64,000 bases of DNA from Cervus elaphus (GCF_910594005.1 NC_057825.1:52917037-52981036), one strand, 5' to 3'; shown: positions 1 through 10,659, counted from the stretch's first letter. The notes: a model not told the origin generated them from the letters alone. A program made the numbers and translations.

Positions 1-269
1 CAGGACTGATTTCCTTTAGGATAGACTGATTGGATCTCGTTACAGTCCAAGGGCCTCTCAAGAGTCTTCTCCAACACCACAGTTCAAAAGCATCAATTCT
101 TCGGTGCTCAGCTTTCTTTATAGTCCAAATTTGACATCCATACATGACTACTGGAAAAATCATAGCTTTGACTAGGCGGACTTTTGTTGGCAAAGTAATG
201 TCTCTGCTTTTTAATATGCTGTCTAGGTTGGTCATAGCTTTTCTTTCAAGGAGCAAGCGTCTTTTAATT
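1..269 (-). mobile_element. BovB (RTE) LINE fragment, cut by window edge
   Basis: Reads on the minus strand as the C-terminal part of BovB ORF2, the region after the RT catalytic core. It matches the same segment of the other copies here (for example 1170-1440). The right end stops where the others continue with the codons around 'DGDCSHEIK', so it is truncated on its 5' side. The 3' end lies beyond the window. Confidence 0.9.
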
Positions 270-383
270 CAAATTGAAAAATAATATTTAGATAATGATA
301 ATATATCAATGAGCTTCCCTACTGGTTCATTAATAAGTCAATTCATTAATTGCAACATGCATTATATCAGCGTAATTTGTGTT
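270..383. other. Short AT-rich spacer, nothing recognised
   Basis: AT-rich sequence between two BovB pieces. I see no gene, structured RNA or repeat in it. Confidence 0.6.
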
Positions 384-868
384 GTACTGTCACTAAGTTA
401 TGTCAAATTCTTTGCAATCCAATGGACTTGCAAACCTCATGGACAAATCAGGCTCATCTGTCCTTCACTATTTCCTGGAGTTTGCTCAAATTCATCTTCA
501 TTGTAAAAAGGAGGAGAAGACAATAACAAATGACAGAGTTGCCATCACTGACTCAATGGACATGAATTTGAGCAAACTCTGGGACATGATGAAGGACAGG
601 GACACCTGGCAAGCTATAGTCCTTGAGGTCACAAAGAGTGGAACACAACTGAATGACTCAACAGCAACAACAATATCCATTGAGTCGGGATGCTATATAA
701 TCATCTCATCATCTGCATCCCTCCTCTCCTTTTGCCATCAATCTTTCCCAGCATCAGGGTCTTTTCTAATGATTCAGCCTGTTGAATCAGGTGGCCAAAG
801 TACTGGAGCTACACCTTCAGCATCAGTCCTACCAATGAATATTCAGGGTTGATTTCCTTTAGGATTGA
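384..868 (-). mobile_element. Old BovB 3' fragment split by a SINE
   Basis: Two minus-strand pieces (384-503 and 676-868) are contiguous in the BovB 3' region and are separated by a plus-strand element. It is more diverged than the neighbouring copies and keeps no open frame. The break falls at a short duplicated target (497-503 and 676-682, one mismatch), so the split was caused by insertion. Confidence 0.75.
504..675 (+). mobile_element. BovB-3'-end-derived SINE-like element
   Basis: Plus-strand copy of the BovB 3' tail ending in a (CAA)n tract, inserted into the minus-strand BovB fragment around it. With the left half of that fragment it makes an inverted repeat: the 18 bases around 482-499 recur as reverse complement around 567-584. 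Confidence 0.7.
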
Positions 869-878
869 GAACAATAGG

Positions 879-890
879 AGAACTGAGTAT
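879..890. repeat. Left TSD of near full-length BovB
   Basis: AGAACTGAGTAT here is repeated exactly at 3988-3999, bracketing the BovB insertion. Confidence 0.9.
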
Positions 891-1269
891 TCAGTTCAGT
901 TCAGTCACTCAGTCGTGTCCGAATCTTTGCGGCCCCATGAATCGCAGCACGCCAGGCCTCCCTGTCCATCACAAACACTCGGAGTTTGCTCAAACTCATG
1001 CCCATCGCGTCGGTGATGCCATCCAGCCATCTCATCCTCTGTCATCCCCTTCTCCTCCTGCCCCCAATCCCTCCCAGCATCAGTGTCTTTTCCAATGAGT
1101 CAACCCTTCTCATGAGGTGGCCAAAGTATTGGAGTTTCAGCTTCAACGTCAGTCCTTCTGTGAACACCCAGGACTTATCTCCTTCAGGATGGACTGGTCG
1201 GATATTCCTTGCAGTCCAAGGGACTCTCAAGAGCCTTCTCCAACACCACAGTTCAAAAGCATCAATTTT

Positions 1270-1990
1270 TCAGCACTCAGCTTTCCTCACAGTCCAACTC
1301 TCAGATCCATACATGACCACTGGAAAAACTATAGCCTTGACCAGATGGACCTTTGTTGACAAAGTAATGTCTCTGCTTTTTAATATGCTATCTAGGTTGG
1401 TCATAACTTTCCTTCCAAGGAGTAAGCGTCTTTTAATTTCATGGCTGCAATCACCATCTGCAGTGATTTTGGAGCCCCAAAAAATGAAGTCTGACACTGT
1501 TTCCACTGTCTCACCATCTATTTCCCATGAGGTGATGGGACCAGATGCCATGATCTTAGTTTTCTGAATGTTAAGCTTTAAGCCAACTTTTTCACTCTCC
1601 TCTTTCACTTTCATCAAGTGGCTTTTTAGTTCCTCTTCACTTTCTGCCATAAGGGTGATGTCATCTGCATATCTATGGTTATTGATATTTCTCCCGGCAA
1701 TCTTGATTCCAGCTTGTGCTTCTTCCAGCCCAGCGTTTCTCATGATGTACTCTGCATATAAGTTAAATAAGCAGGGTGACAATATACAGCCTTGACGTAC
1801 TCCTTTTCCTATTTGGAACCAGTCTGTTGTTCCATGTCCAGTTCTAACTGTTGCTTCCTGACTTGCATACAGGTTTCTCAAGAGGCAGGTCAGGTGGTCT
1901 GGTATTCCCATCTCCTTCAGAATTTTCCACAGTTTATTGTGATCCACACAGTCAAAGGCTTTGGCATAGTCAATAAAGCAGAAATAGATT
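1270..1990 (-). pseudogene. BovB reverse transcriptase relic
   Basis: A 225-codon open segment starts with MDHNKLWK at 1947, and the in-frame sequence continues upstream through RT motif A (FIDYAKAFD) to about 1985. Visible motifs are RQGC at residues 51-54, YADD at 93-96 (the metal-binding catalytic pair) and GLKLNIQKTK at 122-131. The catalytic residues are intact but the frame is disrupted on both sides, so this is a dead fragment and not a host gene. Confidence 0.9.
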
Positions 1991-2390
1991 TTTTTTTTTT
2001 TTTCTGGAACTTTCTTGCTTTTTCGATGATCCAGCAGATGTTGACAATTTGATCTCTGGTTCCTTGGCCTTTTCTAAAACCAGCTTGATCATCTGGAAGT
2101 TCTCAGTTCACATATCGCTGAAGCCTGGCTTGGAGAATTTTGAGCATTACTTTACTAGCGTGTGAGATGAGTGCAATTGTACAGTAGTTTGAGCATTCTT
2201 TGACATTACCTTTCTTTGGGATTGGAATGAAAACTGACCTTTTCCAGTCCTGTGGCCACTACTGAGTTTTCCAAATTTGCTGGCATATTGAGTGAAGCAC
2301 TTTCATAGCATCATCCTTTAGGATTTGAAATAGCTCAACTGGATTTCCATCACATCCACTAGCTTTCTTCATAGTGATGCTTTCTAAGGC

Positions 2391-2932
2391 CTACTTGACT
2401 TCACATTCCAGGATGATTGGCTCTAGGTGAGTGGTCACACCATTGTGATTATCTGGGTCATGAAGATTTTTTTTGTACAGTTCTTCTGTGTATTCTTGCC
2501 TCCTCTTCTTAATATCTTTTGCTTTAGCTAGGTCCATACCATTTCTGTCCTTTATTGAGCTGATTTTTGCATGAAATATTCCCTTGGTATCTCTAATTTT
2601 CTTGAAGAGATCTCTAGTCTTTCCCATTCTGTTGTTTTCCTCTATTTCTTTGCATTGATGGCTGAGGAAGGCTGTCTTAGCTCTCCTGGTTATTCTTTGG
2701 AACTTGGCATTCAATGGGAATGTCTTTCCTTTTCTCCTTTGCTTTTCACTTCTCTTCTTTTCACAACTATTTGTAAGGCCTCCTCAGACGACCATTTTGC
2801 CTTTTTGCATTTCTTTTCCATGGGGATGGTATTGATCCCTGTCTCCTGTACAATGGCATGAACCTCCGACCATAGTTCATCAGGCTCTCTGTCTATAAGA
2901 TCTAGTCCCTTAAATCCATTTCTCACTTCCAC
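2391..2932 (-). pseudogene. BovB ORF2 linker between EN and RT (relic)
   Basis: Two overlapping open segments (2932-2711 and 2714-2391) encode the basic, lysine-rich linker that follows the endonuclease. MGKTRDLFKKIRDTKG is visible in the second. A frame shift separates the segments. There is no known catalytic residue here. Confidence 0.85.
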
Positions 2933-2999
2933 TGTATAGTCATAAAGGATTTGATTTAGGTCATACCTGAATGGTCTACTGGTTATCCCTACTTTCTTC

Positions 3000-3959
3000 A
3001 GTTTAAGTCTGAATTTGGCAATAAGGATTTCATGATCTGAGCCACAGTCAGCTCCCAGTCTTGTTTTTGCTGACTGTATAGAACTTCTCCATCTTTGGCT
3101 GCAAAGAATATAATCAATCTGACTTCAGTGTTGACCATCTGGTGATGTCCATCTGGTGATGTCTTGTGTTGTTGGAAGAGGGTGTTTGCTATGACCAGTG
3201 TGTTCTCTGGGCAAAACTCTATTAGCCTTTTCCCTGCTTCATTCCATACTCCAAGGCCAAATTTGTCTGTTACTCCAGGTGATTCTTGAGTTCCTACTTT
3301 TGCCTTCCAGTCCCCTATAATGAAAAGGACATTTTTTTCTGGGTGTTAGTTCTAAAAGATCTTGTAGGTCTTCATAGAACTGCTCAACTTCAGCTTCTTC
3401 AGCATTACTAGTTGGACATAGGCTTGGATTACAGTGATATTGAATGGTTTGCCTTGGAAACTAACAGAAATCATTCTGTCGTTTTTGAGATTGTATCCAA
3501 ATACTGAATTTCGGACTCTTTTGTTGACTGTGATGGCTACTCTATTTCTTCTAAGGGATTCCTGCCCACAGTAGTAAATATTATGGTCATCTGAGTTAAA
3601 TTCACCCATTCCAGCCCATTTTAGTTCACAGATTCCTAGAATGTTGACATTCACTCTTGCCATCTCCCGTCTGACCACTTCCAATTTGCCTGGATTCATG
3701 GACCTAACATTCCAGGTCCTATGCGATATTGCTCTTTACAGCATCAGACCTTGCTTCTATCACCAGTCCCATCCACAACTGGGTATTGTTTTTGCTTTGG
3801 CTCCATCTCTTCATTCTTTCTGGAGTTATTTCTCCACTGATCTCCAGTAGCATACTGGGCACCTACTGACCTGGGGAGCTCCTGTTTCAGTATCCTATCA
3901 TTTTGCCTTCTCATACTGTTCATGGGGTACTCAAGGCAAGAATGGAGAAGGTTTGCCAT
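3000..3959 (-). pseudogene. BovB endonuclease domain relic
   Basis: The best segment, 3699-3352, starts MNPGKLEVV and includes LGICELKW, where the glutamate matches the catalytic acid of this endonuclease family, and the conserved NDRMISV stretch. The frame shifts near 3420. The distal SDH motif that supplies the catalytic Asp-His is still readable around 3035-3045. The N-terminal part (3959-3744) is in another frame. Confidence 0.82.
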
Positions 3960-3987
3960 TCCCTTCTCCAGTGGACCACATTCTGTC

Positions 3988-3999
3988 AGAACTGAGTAT
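3988..3999. repeat. Right TSD of near full-length BovB
   Basis: Exact copy of 879-890. Confidence 0.9.
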
Positions 4000-4349
4000 A
4001 AATACCCTGAAATCCTGGATACTATTTTTGCAACTTTTCTGTAAATCTAAGCCTATTTATTTAAAATCTATTTTTAGAAAGCAAAAACGAATATTGCAAT
4101 TTTTTTCTAAATATTTCATGACCACATTTCCCTCTTTATTTGCTACCTTAAATGCTATAATTATAATCTTGTTCTAAGAATAGTGATTATTTTTATCATC
4201 TGCTTCCTAGAAATCGTGAGCATAAGGGCCCTAGCACAGTCTGCCAGGTGACTGCTCCTGCTGACAAGATTCACTGCATGCACCCAGGGGTTTATTTCTT
4301 CAGGTCTGATTTGCAAAGAATATTTGATACAATCCTTTCAGCTGAGAGG

Positions 4350-4500
4350 GACTTTCCTGGTGGCTCAGATGATAAAGAATCTGCCTGCAATGCAGGAAAT
4401 GTAGGCTTTGAACCCTAGGTTGGAAATAGCCCCTGGAGAAAGGAATGGCTATCCACTCCAGTATTCTTGCCTAAAAAATCCCATGGACAGAGGGGCCACT
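4350..4500 (+). mobile_element. Bov-tA-type SINE, 3'-shortened
   Basis: Bov-tA SINEs join a tRNA-Glu-like head (here the CTCAGATGATAAAGAATC part, with A- and B-box-like blocks for RNA polymerase III) to a tail derived from BovB, so BovB enzymes are thought to mobilise them. This copy stops after the 'ggacagaggggcc' segment and lacks the final 'gtcggacacgactgagcgac' part. Confidence 0.85.
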
Positions 4501-4565
4501 GATACTAGTCATATATTGTAGGAAATAAATTGTCTACATCTTTGATGACTTTCATATTTGGTTTT

Positions 4566-4870
4566 CTTTTTTTTTTTTAATTGATATATAATCAACATGC
4601 AACCTTATATTAATTTCAGGTAGACAACATAACAATTTGATATTTAAGCATATTGCAAAATAATCACCACAGTAAGTGTAGTTAAGATTCATCACCACAT
4701 ATAGTTAACAGAAATTTTTTTCTTGTGATGATGACTTTTAAGATTTACTGTCTTGTCAACTTTCAAATATGCAATGCAACATTATTAACTATAGTCACCA
4801 TGCTGAACATTATGTAGTTATGACTTGCTTATTTTATAACTAAAAGTTTGTAACTCTTGATTTGCATATT
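4566..4870 (-). mobile_element. Old L1 3' UTR fragment
   Basis: Begins with a T-run (reverse-complement poly-A) followed by a 'ttgatatataatcaacatgc' type stretch and the 'aaaataatcaccac' block typical of mammalian L1MA/L1MB 3' ends. It is strongly diverged, so it predates the ruminant SINEs. Confidence 0.65.
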
Positions 4871-5016
4871 TTTTCACTGACATTTTTGCCTGGAAAAATT
4901 ACAAAATGGATAGGCCCAAAAATGAACTACCTTATTCCTCTTGCTAATTTAGCAAGGGTTCTGTCAGCTGCCTAAGATTGTTCTCCCTGTTCTTAATATT
5001 TGTCAGGCATTTTGAA

Positions 5017-5053
5017 ACAAAACAAAACAAAACAAAAAAAAAAAGAAAAGGAA
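5017..5053. repeat. A-rich (AAAAC)n simple repeat
   Basis: Several AAAAC units followed by a pure A run, probably an old retroposon tail. No body was recognised next to it. Confidence 0.8.
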
Positions 5054-5723
5054 ATAAATAAAATGTAACAAAAAACATTATTTTATATTCTTTTCTCTAG
5101 ATATAAAGAGGACAGATATTTATGCAAATACGTCACCAGAAACAACTCTTTTTGGGAATAACACCCATTAAGAAATGACTGCAGCTTCTCAGTTCTACCT
5201 TGAGAACCAATTTCCAGTTCACTTTGCAGTTGCTGGTGACAAAATTGCTTCACTTCTCAAGAAACTAAAGAAATATTTCCTTATCCCCTAGATGCACCAC
5301 CTACAAATATGTTACTTTGAGTAAACACAATTTCTACTGATAGGTCCAGTTTAAAATTTCAAAGAAAATTAATTAGATCATTATTTAAGGATGATATAAT
5401 CCAGCTTCCAAGGAATTAATATGGTTATTTTACCCTTTTAAAAATGCCCTGTGAATGTCATGCATTCATCCTAAAGAGTTATTGCTCAGTGGGTCAGGGA
5501 AATAATTGAAAATACTGAACTAACAATGTTGTAATTAGTTTATTTATTTGCATTGAGTATGACTCTATGAATCCTACCCTTTGATGGATAGAAGTTCAGG
5601 GAGAGTTAATCAGATGTTGGCTCAACTGCAGAAATGAGATTAGGTTCTAGAATCCTAAAGACAACATAGGAAGTAAAAAGCAACCAGAAAACTAAAGAAA
5701 CAAGGAAATCTAGATAAATTTCA
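5054..5723. other. Unannotated unique-looking AT-rich DNA
   Basis: About 670 bases with no recognisable repeat, open frame or RNA gene. Confidence 0.5.
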
Positions 5724-5937
5724 CACAGTCGTGTCTGACTCTTTGCAATCCTCTGTACTGTAGCCCACCAGACTACTCAGTCCATGGGATTTTCCAGGTA
5801 ATATACTCTAGCGGGTTGCCATGCCTTCCTCCAGGGTATCCTCTGGACTGAGGGATCAGACCAGCATCTCTTATGTCTCCTGCATTGGCAGGTGGGTTCT
5901 TTACTACTAGCACCACCTGGAAAGCCCAAGGAGGTAA
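5724..5937 (-). mobile_element. Bov-tA-type SINE
   Basis: Complete on the minus strand: 'cagtcgtgtctgactctttg' at the left, the 'gattttccagg' centre, and the tRNA-like head ending in 'cacctggaaagccc' at the right. I see no clear TSD. Confidence 0.88.
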
Positions 5938-6290
5938 TATGGAGGTACAATACAGAAATAGACAGATAGCAAGGATAGGGAGATAAACTATGCTGAAGAG
6001 TTCAACCACACTGCCACAAAGGAGTAGAAACCTGTGCAGCTGGTATCAGAGAAAAAATATTTTGAAAACAAAATGGAGACTTCAAGAAATATTGAAATCT
6101 TGAACTTAAATGGATATTTTTTTTTGCAGGTGTATTGTTTATGGATGAGTTGACCTTACTAGGGGAGGGCAGGGAGGAAGAAAGGTTCATATTCTTAAGT
6201 TGGGATGAGACTCCCATATGCAAAATTCTATCTAGCCAAAATCAATTTAGTATCACTGTTAGCAGGTGGTCACAGAGCTTCAGTCAAGAC

Positions 6291-6490
6291 CGGGGTTTCT
6301 CAGGATTTCCACTACTGACATTTTGGACCAGATACTTCTTTCTTAAGAGAAGATTGTCATGTGAATTCTAGGAAGTTTACCAACATGCCCCATCCCTTCT
6401 CCAGTTGTGATAATCAAAAGTGTCTCCAGACATGGCCACATGTCGCCTTAGGATTAAAATCTGGCCTCCTCACTGAATATTACTGGTTTA
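6291..6490 (+). mobile_element. Ancient DNA-transposon relic (MARNA-like)
   Basis: The order 'ctactgacattttgg', 'ccagttgtgataa', 'gtctccagacatggcc' and 'ttactggttta' follows the mammalian MARNA (mariner-type, non-autonomous) consensus as I remember it. It is highly diverged and has no coding capacity. The family name needs a Dfam search. Confidence 0.5.
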
Positions 6491-6869
6491 GACCACTTCA
6501 ATGACAGAGAATCTACATGTTTGTCCATCTGACTATGTGGCCTCAAAGTGGACAGTCTCTGATGTTTAGAAAGAGGTCTTTTAGATAGCAAATCAGAAAA
6601 TATTTCTTATATAGGAAATGACAAACAATGGGACTTAACAGATATTGCCAATGCTACTGAGCCTGAGGAACAAATGAAAAATTATAATATCGTGTCATAA
6701 TTGGTTGCAAGAGAACAAGCACTAGACTTCTAGAGTCGCATAGAACACAACTTCTTGAAATTCCCAAGTTGTCTGTGGGTCTAACTGGGACACAGAAAAT
6801 GATCAGCTAGACTACTGTTTCATAATCAATATCCAGAAGACTTAATGATTAAGTTTGCATTCTGATTTG
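6491..6869. other. Unannotated stretch
   Basis: No gene, RNA or recognisable repeat. The left limit of the LTR that follows is uncertain. Confidence 0.4.
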
Positions 6870-7456
6870 TGGACAAGGGCAGGAAAAATTTACATTTTAA
6901 TCTCTCCTTCTGAGAGGATAATAGGCAGGAAGGCTGGGGGCCCCCAGGCAGAAGAAATAGACTGCAAGTGTCAGATTTTTATTTTTTACTTTTTGTTCTC
7001 TATACAAAATTAAAAGGATGTTTCTTTTAAAATTCTGTGTTGCCATGACGACACCTGGCTCCACCTGAACTTGACTTTCCTCAAACCTTGAGCTAACCAA
7101 TGTGTTTTTCTTATGGAAATATTTTTCTTAAGCTATGTTAATGAACTGTGTATTTACCTTAGACTCTGTCTTTCTTCAAGTCAGCTCCTCTGAAGGCTCA
7201 GAACCAATAACTGCTCAACAAACCAGCATGTTTTACTCCTGGAAATGGTCTCTTAACCTATGTTAATGAAACCATATATTTGCTCAGAAGCCTACCTTTC
7301 TCCAAGATTTCATGTCAATTGTTTTATGGCCTGGAATGACTCACCTTGTGCCAATGTTATCTCAGAATGCGTATTGTGGTTGAAGGGCCTGGTACCACCC
7401 TCTGAGTTTTGAGACATTTTCTTTCTCTAATTAGGAGCTTGCTAATAGGTACATAA

Positions 7457-7585
7457 AGTGAAGTAAAGTGAAGTCGCTCAGTTGACTCTTTGCAACCCTA
7501 TAAACTGTAGCCTACCAGGATCCTCAGTCCATGGGATTTTCCAGGCAAGAAAACTGGAGTGGGTTGCCATTTCCTTCTCCAGGGG
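7457..7585 (-). mobile_element. Bov-A-type SINE inside the LTR
   Basis: 129 bases from 'gtgaagtcgctcag' to 'ttccttctccagggg', bracketed by a 13-bp TSD with one mismatch (7444-7456 and 7586-7598). The insertion point is the LTR's TATA box, which is therefore present on both sides. Confidence 0.88.
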
Positions 7586-7591
7586 AATAGG

Positions 7592-7598
7592 TATATAA
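7592..7598 (+). promoter_or_regulatory. LTR TATA box (intact copy)
   Basis: TATATAA in the right-hand TSD. The left-hand copy at 7450-7456 reads TACATAA, so only this one still fits the consensus. Activity is unknown. Confidence 0.5.
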
Positions 7599-7978
7599 CT
7601 CCTTGCTAAAAATTAGCAAAGGGGACATTCTTTCTGTCCCCGTCTGATGTTTATGTCAGAAGCTTTCTCTATCTCTTTTATACTTTAATAAAACTTTATT
7701 ACACAAAAGCTCTGAAGATTAAGCCTCGTCACTGGCCCCGAATCTAATTCCTCTCCTCCAAAGGCCAAGAATTCTGACATTTTTCATGACTCATAGCGGC
7801 AACCTTTCACTTCTTCACAGCTGGCAAAGGGGACAAGGAAGTCTTTGAAATATAAAAATGAGGATATTAGAATAATTAGGTTATGTATTACGTATAAAAG
7901 AAAAACTGGGAAGTAATGATAAAATAGTGGCAGACAAAATTTGAATGATGCTTTTTCAGCTTTAATTTATACCAGACT

Positions 7979-8064
7979 CAGTTCAGTTCAGTCACTCAGT
8001 CGTGTCTGACTTTTTGCGACCGCATGAATCGCAGCACTGGACTGGAGTTTACTAAATTGAACAT
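7979..8064 (-). mobile_element. BovB 3'-tip fragment
   Basis: Short minus-strand match to the BovB 3' end ('cagttcagttcagtcactc' to 'gaatcgcagcac'), decaying by 8064. It lies head to head with the plus-strand copy at 8081. Confidence 0.75.
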
Positions 8065-8080
8065 GAGTAAATGAGTATAA

Positions 8081-8666
8081 CCAAGATCACTGCAGATGGT
8101 GATTGCAGTCATGAAATTAAATGACGCTTACTCCTTGGAAGGAAAGTGATGACCAACCTAAATAGCATATTAAAAAGCAGAGACATTACTTTGCCAACAA
8201 AGGTCCATCTGATCAAGGCTATGGTTTTTCCAATGGTCATGTATAGATGTGAGAGTTGGACTGTGAAGAAAGCTGAGAGCCGAAAAATTGATGCTTTTGA
8301 AGTGTGGTGTTGGAGAAGACTCTTAAGAGTCCCTTGGACTGCAAGGAGATCCAGCCAGTCCATCCTAAAGGAGATCAGTCCTGGGTGTTCATTGGAAGGA
8401 CTGATGCTGAAGCTGAATCTCCAGTCCTTTGGCCACCTCATGTGAAGAGTTGACTCACTGGAAAAGACCCTGATGCTGGGAGGGATTGGGGGCAGGAGGA
8501 GAAGGGGATGGCAGAGGATGAGATGGCTGGATGGCATCACCGACTCGATGGGCATGGGTTTGAGGAAACTCCAAGAGTTAGTGATGGACAGGGAGGCCTG
8601 GCGTGCTGCAATCCATGAGGTGGCAGAGTCGGACACGACTGAGCGACTGAACTGACTGACTGACTG
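8081..8666 (+). mobile_element. 5'-truncated BovB with TSD
   Basis: The last 586 bases of BovB up to the (CTGA)n terminal tract, which replaces poly-A in this family. TSD: AAATGAGTATAA at 8069-8080 and AAACGAGTATAA at 8667-8678 (one mismatch). Confidence 0.92.
8146..8655 (+). pseudogene. BovB ORF2 C-terminus, one nonsense codon
   Basis: One frame from MMTNLNS to the natural C-terminus SDTTERLN, interrupted only by a TGA at 8443-8445 after FGHLM. It contains the conserved WCWRRLLRVPW block of the RTE C-terminal domain, which follows RT. The length and low damage suggest a fairly young insertion. Confidence 0.88.
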
Positions 8667-8962
8667 AAACGAGTATAAAATGAGTCTATGTTTCTAGCAA
8701 AGTTGAAATTAAGTAAATTAGTTTTTCTGCTCACAAGAAAGAATGGGTAACCTTCATTCAATTCTGTTCATAATTTCTTTTGATAAATTTAACCGAAACA
8801 TTTGTTTGCTAAGCATTCTATAATTTTGCATGGATCAATATCAATTTAGTGCTGCTGTATTTTGCTCAATTTTCATGTAGGTTAAAAAAAAAATACTTGC
8901 CAGAATACATAAGTATATCTACAAAGCTCATAAATATTATATATGGTAAGACTAAAATGGGT

Positions 8963-9240
8963 TTTTTTAGGTCTTCTACCCTTTTTTAAATATTGAGCTG
9001 CTTGGGCTGTTTGTATATTTTGAAGATTAATCCTTTTGTCCATTGCTTCATTTGCAAATTTCTTTTCCCATTTTGAGGGTTGTCTTTCTGTCTTGTGTAA
9101 AATAGATAGCTAGTGGGAGCCTGGGGTACAGCACAGGGAACTCAGCTGGGTGCTCTGTAATGACTTAAAGGGATGCAGGATGGGATGGGGGAATGGGAGG
9201 GAGGTCTAAGAAGGAAGGGATATATATAAATATATATTTA
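8963..9240 (+). mobile_element. L1 with inverted 5' part
   Basis: 8963-9096 is L1 ORF2 on the minus strand. From about 9097 the sequence is L1 3' UTR on the plus strand ('aaaatagatagctagtggg', 'acagggaactcagc'). This head-to-head order is the expected product of twin-primed reverse transcription. The 3' end fades into a (TA)-rich run and no TSD was found. Confidence 0.7.
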
Positions 9241-9357
9241 TATACACTTACTACCTCACCCCAACCTTCTCCTACAACAAAATGAATCAGTTATATATGT
9301 ATATATGACTTATTACATAGAGAGTAGAAGTCAATACAACATGTGTGCCTGGTAAGT

Positions 9358-9567
9358 AGTTTCAGTCATGAAAGTCACTACTTTGTGACTCTATGGACTG
9401 TAGCCTGCAAGGTTCTTCTGTCTATGGGATTTTCCAGGCCAGAATACTGGAGTGGGCTGCCATGACCTCCTTCAGGGGATCTTCCTGACCCAGGGATTGA
9501 AACCAAGTCTCTCTGTCTCCTGCATTGGCAGGAGGATTCTTTACCACTAGTGCCACCTGGAAAGTCC
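9358..9567 (-). mobile_element. Bov-tA-type SINE
   Basis: Full-length minus-strand copy ending with the head segment 'gccacctggaaagtcc'. The LTR-like sequence begins shortly after its right end. Confidence 0.87.
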
Positions 9568-9599
9568 AACAAAACATTGTGAAGAAATTATAATCCAGT

Positions 9600-10192
9600 A
9601 AAAAAGACTAAAATGGGGATGATTTCAAACTTACAGAAAAAGAAAATAAAACAGATGAATAAATGGGGGTCATTTATTCTCTGAGGGGTAAATGTCAGGA
9701 AGCATTTAATAGGAGGTTTCCTGTGTGCTGTTTTGGATCTGTCAATAATCCTTTGGTCCTTATTAATTCCTGAATATTCAGGAATTAAGAGGAGAGGTAT
9801 GCCTTTCCTGGGGCTGAGGAATCCAGGCATTTCCTTTGTTAGTTTCTCATTATGGTGATAAGTATCCTCTTCTCTCTTTAATAGGGGTCATCTTGTGTTT
9901 TGTAAGTCTGGAATTCTAATGTTTATCTTTGCTGAGAATAACTACCTTGTAAGACAGTATATATGCCCACACCATGTTGATTAAAACACCTTTGCTCCAT
10001 CAGAGCTTTGGTCCCATGTCTGTCTGTCTTCCTTCCTTCCTTTCTTCCTTTGTTTCTTTGTTTCTTTCTTTCTCTCTCTCTCTCTCTCTCTATTTCTGGC
10101 TGATTCCCTGGAGTGCGAAAGCTGGCTGTGTAACCCAGGGAATATTAGCCTCGACTCAGACCACCAGGTTCCAGTCCATTAAAGGACCAACA
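9600..10192 (+). mobile_element. Probable retroviral LTR (ERVK-like)
   Basis: TATA-like GTATATATG (9957-9965), then ATTAAA (9980-9985), then a pyrimidine-rich R/U5 stretch that has grown into a TTCC/TTTC/TC microsatellite, and an end in 'ggaccaaca'. I recall a similar U5 in ruminant ERVK LTRs. The left end is not defined and no TSD was found. No viral genes are present. Confidence 0.5.
10018..10092. repeat. Compound pyrimidine microsatellite (TTCC)n(TTTC)n(TC)n
   Basis: Lies within the probable U5 region of the LTR and is likely length-variable. On the minus strand it is a purine tract. Confidence 0.92.
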
Positions 10193-10268
10193 GGTAAAGA
10201 ACAATAATTTGCTACTTGATGAAAATGTTGTCATGCATGAGAGTCCTTTACTAGTTTATCATGTGTCA

Positions 10269-10405
10269 TGCTAACGCTATGCGTGCTAAGTCGCTTCAGT
10301 CGTGTCCGACTCTGTGTGACCCTATGGACAGCAGCCCACCAGGCTCCTCTGTCCATGGGATTCTCTAGGCAAGAATACTGGAGTGGGTTGCCATTTCCTT
10401 CTCTA
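10269..10405 (-). mobile_element. Bov-A-type SINE monomer with perfect TSD
   Basis: 'gctaagtcgcttcagtcgtg' to 'ccatttccttctct', flanked by an exact 11-bp TSD ATCATGTGTCA (10258-10268 and 10406-10416). It lacks the tRNA-like head. Confidence 0.92.
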
Positions 10406-10659
10406 ATCATGTGTCACTCCCTAATTATTATGCACATATTTTCCAACCATTCAAACATTCAATTTTTGCTAGAGTGTCACACTTGGACTGACTTCAAACA
10501 TTTTATCCAGTCATGACTATATGTTATGCACCCCACCCTGCTTCTTGGGTTGCTGAGACCAAAGCTTGGGTAGGATGTAGCATATATGTTTAGAGGTATA
10601 CTTATCGAAAAAGCAAGAGAGTACCAGAAAAACATTTATTTCTGCTTTACTGATTATGC

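Larger units (their letters stand above)
891..3987 (-). mobile_element. Near full-length BovB (RTE) LINE, 3.1 kb
   Basis: BovB is a non-LTR retrotransposon of the RTE clade, encoding an apurinic-type endonuclease (EN) and a reverse transcriptase in one ORF2. Reading from right to left, this copy has EN relics (3959-3000), the linker (2932-2391), RT (1990-1270), the C-terminal domain (to about 930) and the 3' tail with repeated GTTCA/TGAAC units at 891-905. A perfect 12-bp TSD brackets it, so both ends are original. The frame is broken many times, including an expanded A-run (T-run at 1989-2002 on the plus strand) just before RT motif A and a frameshift in EN near 3420. It cannot move on its own. 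Confidence 0.93.
6880..7775 (+). mobile_element. Endogenous retrovirus LTR (ERV1-like), SINE-interrupted
   Basis: It has LTR layout on the plus strand: a long U3, a TATA box (TATATAA, 7592-7598), a poly-A signal AATAAA at 7687-7692 about 90 bases downstream, then a U5-like pyrimidine-rich stretch. A diverged internal repeat, 'ctatgttaatgaa', occurs near 7133 and 7259. I recall this as a common ruminant LTR (BTLTR1-like), but the name is unverified. Outer ends are approximate and no TSD was found. No viral coding sequence flanks it, so it looks like a solo LTR. Confidence 0.6.

Noticed and set aside
1270..1947. 225-codon ORF as a host gene or active enzyme
   Set aside because: It is the RT segment of a damaged BovB LINE. 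The frame is broken on both sides and the same protein recurs at many places in the window.
7979..8666. BovB 5' inversion by twin priming
   Set aside because: The minus piece at 7979-8064 is the same 3' tip that the plus copy has at its own end. An inverted 5' part would have to come from further upstream. The TSD also brackets only 8081-8666.
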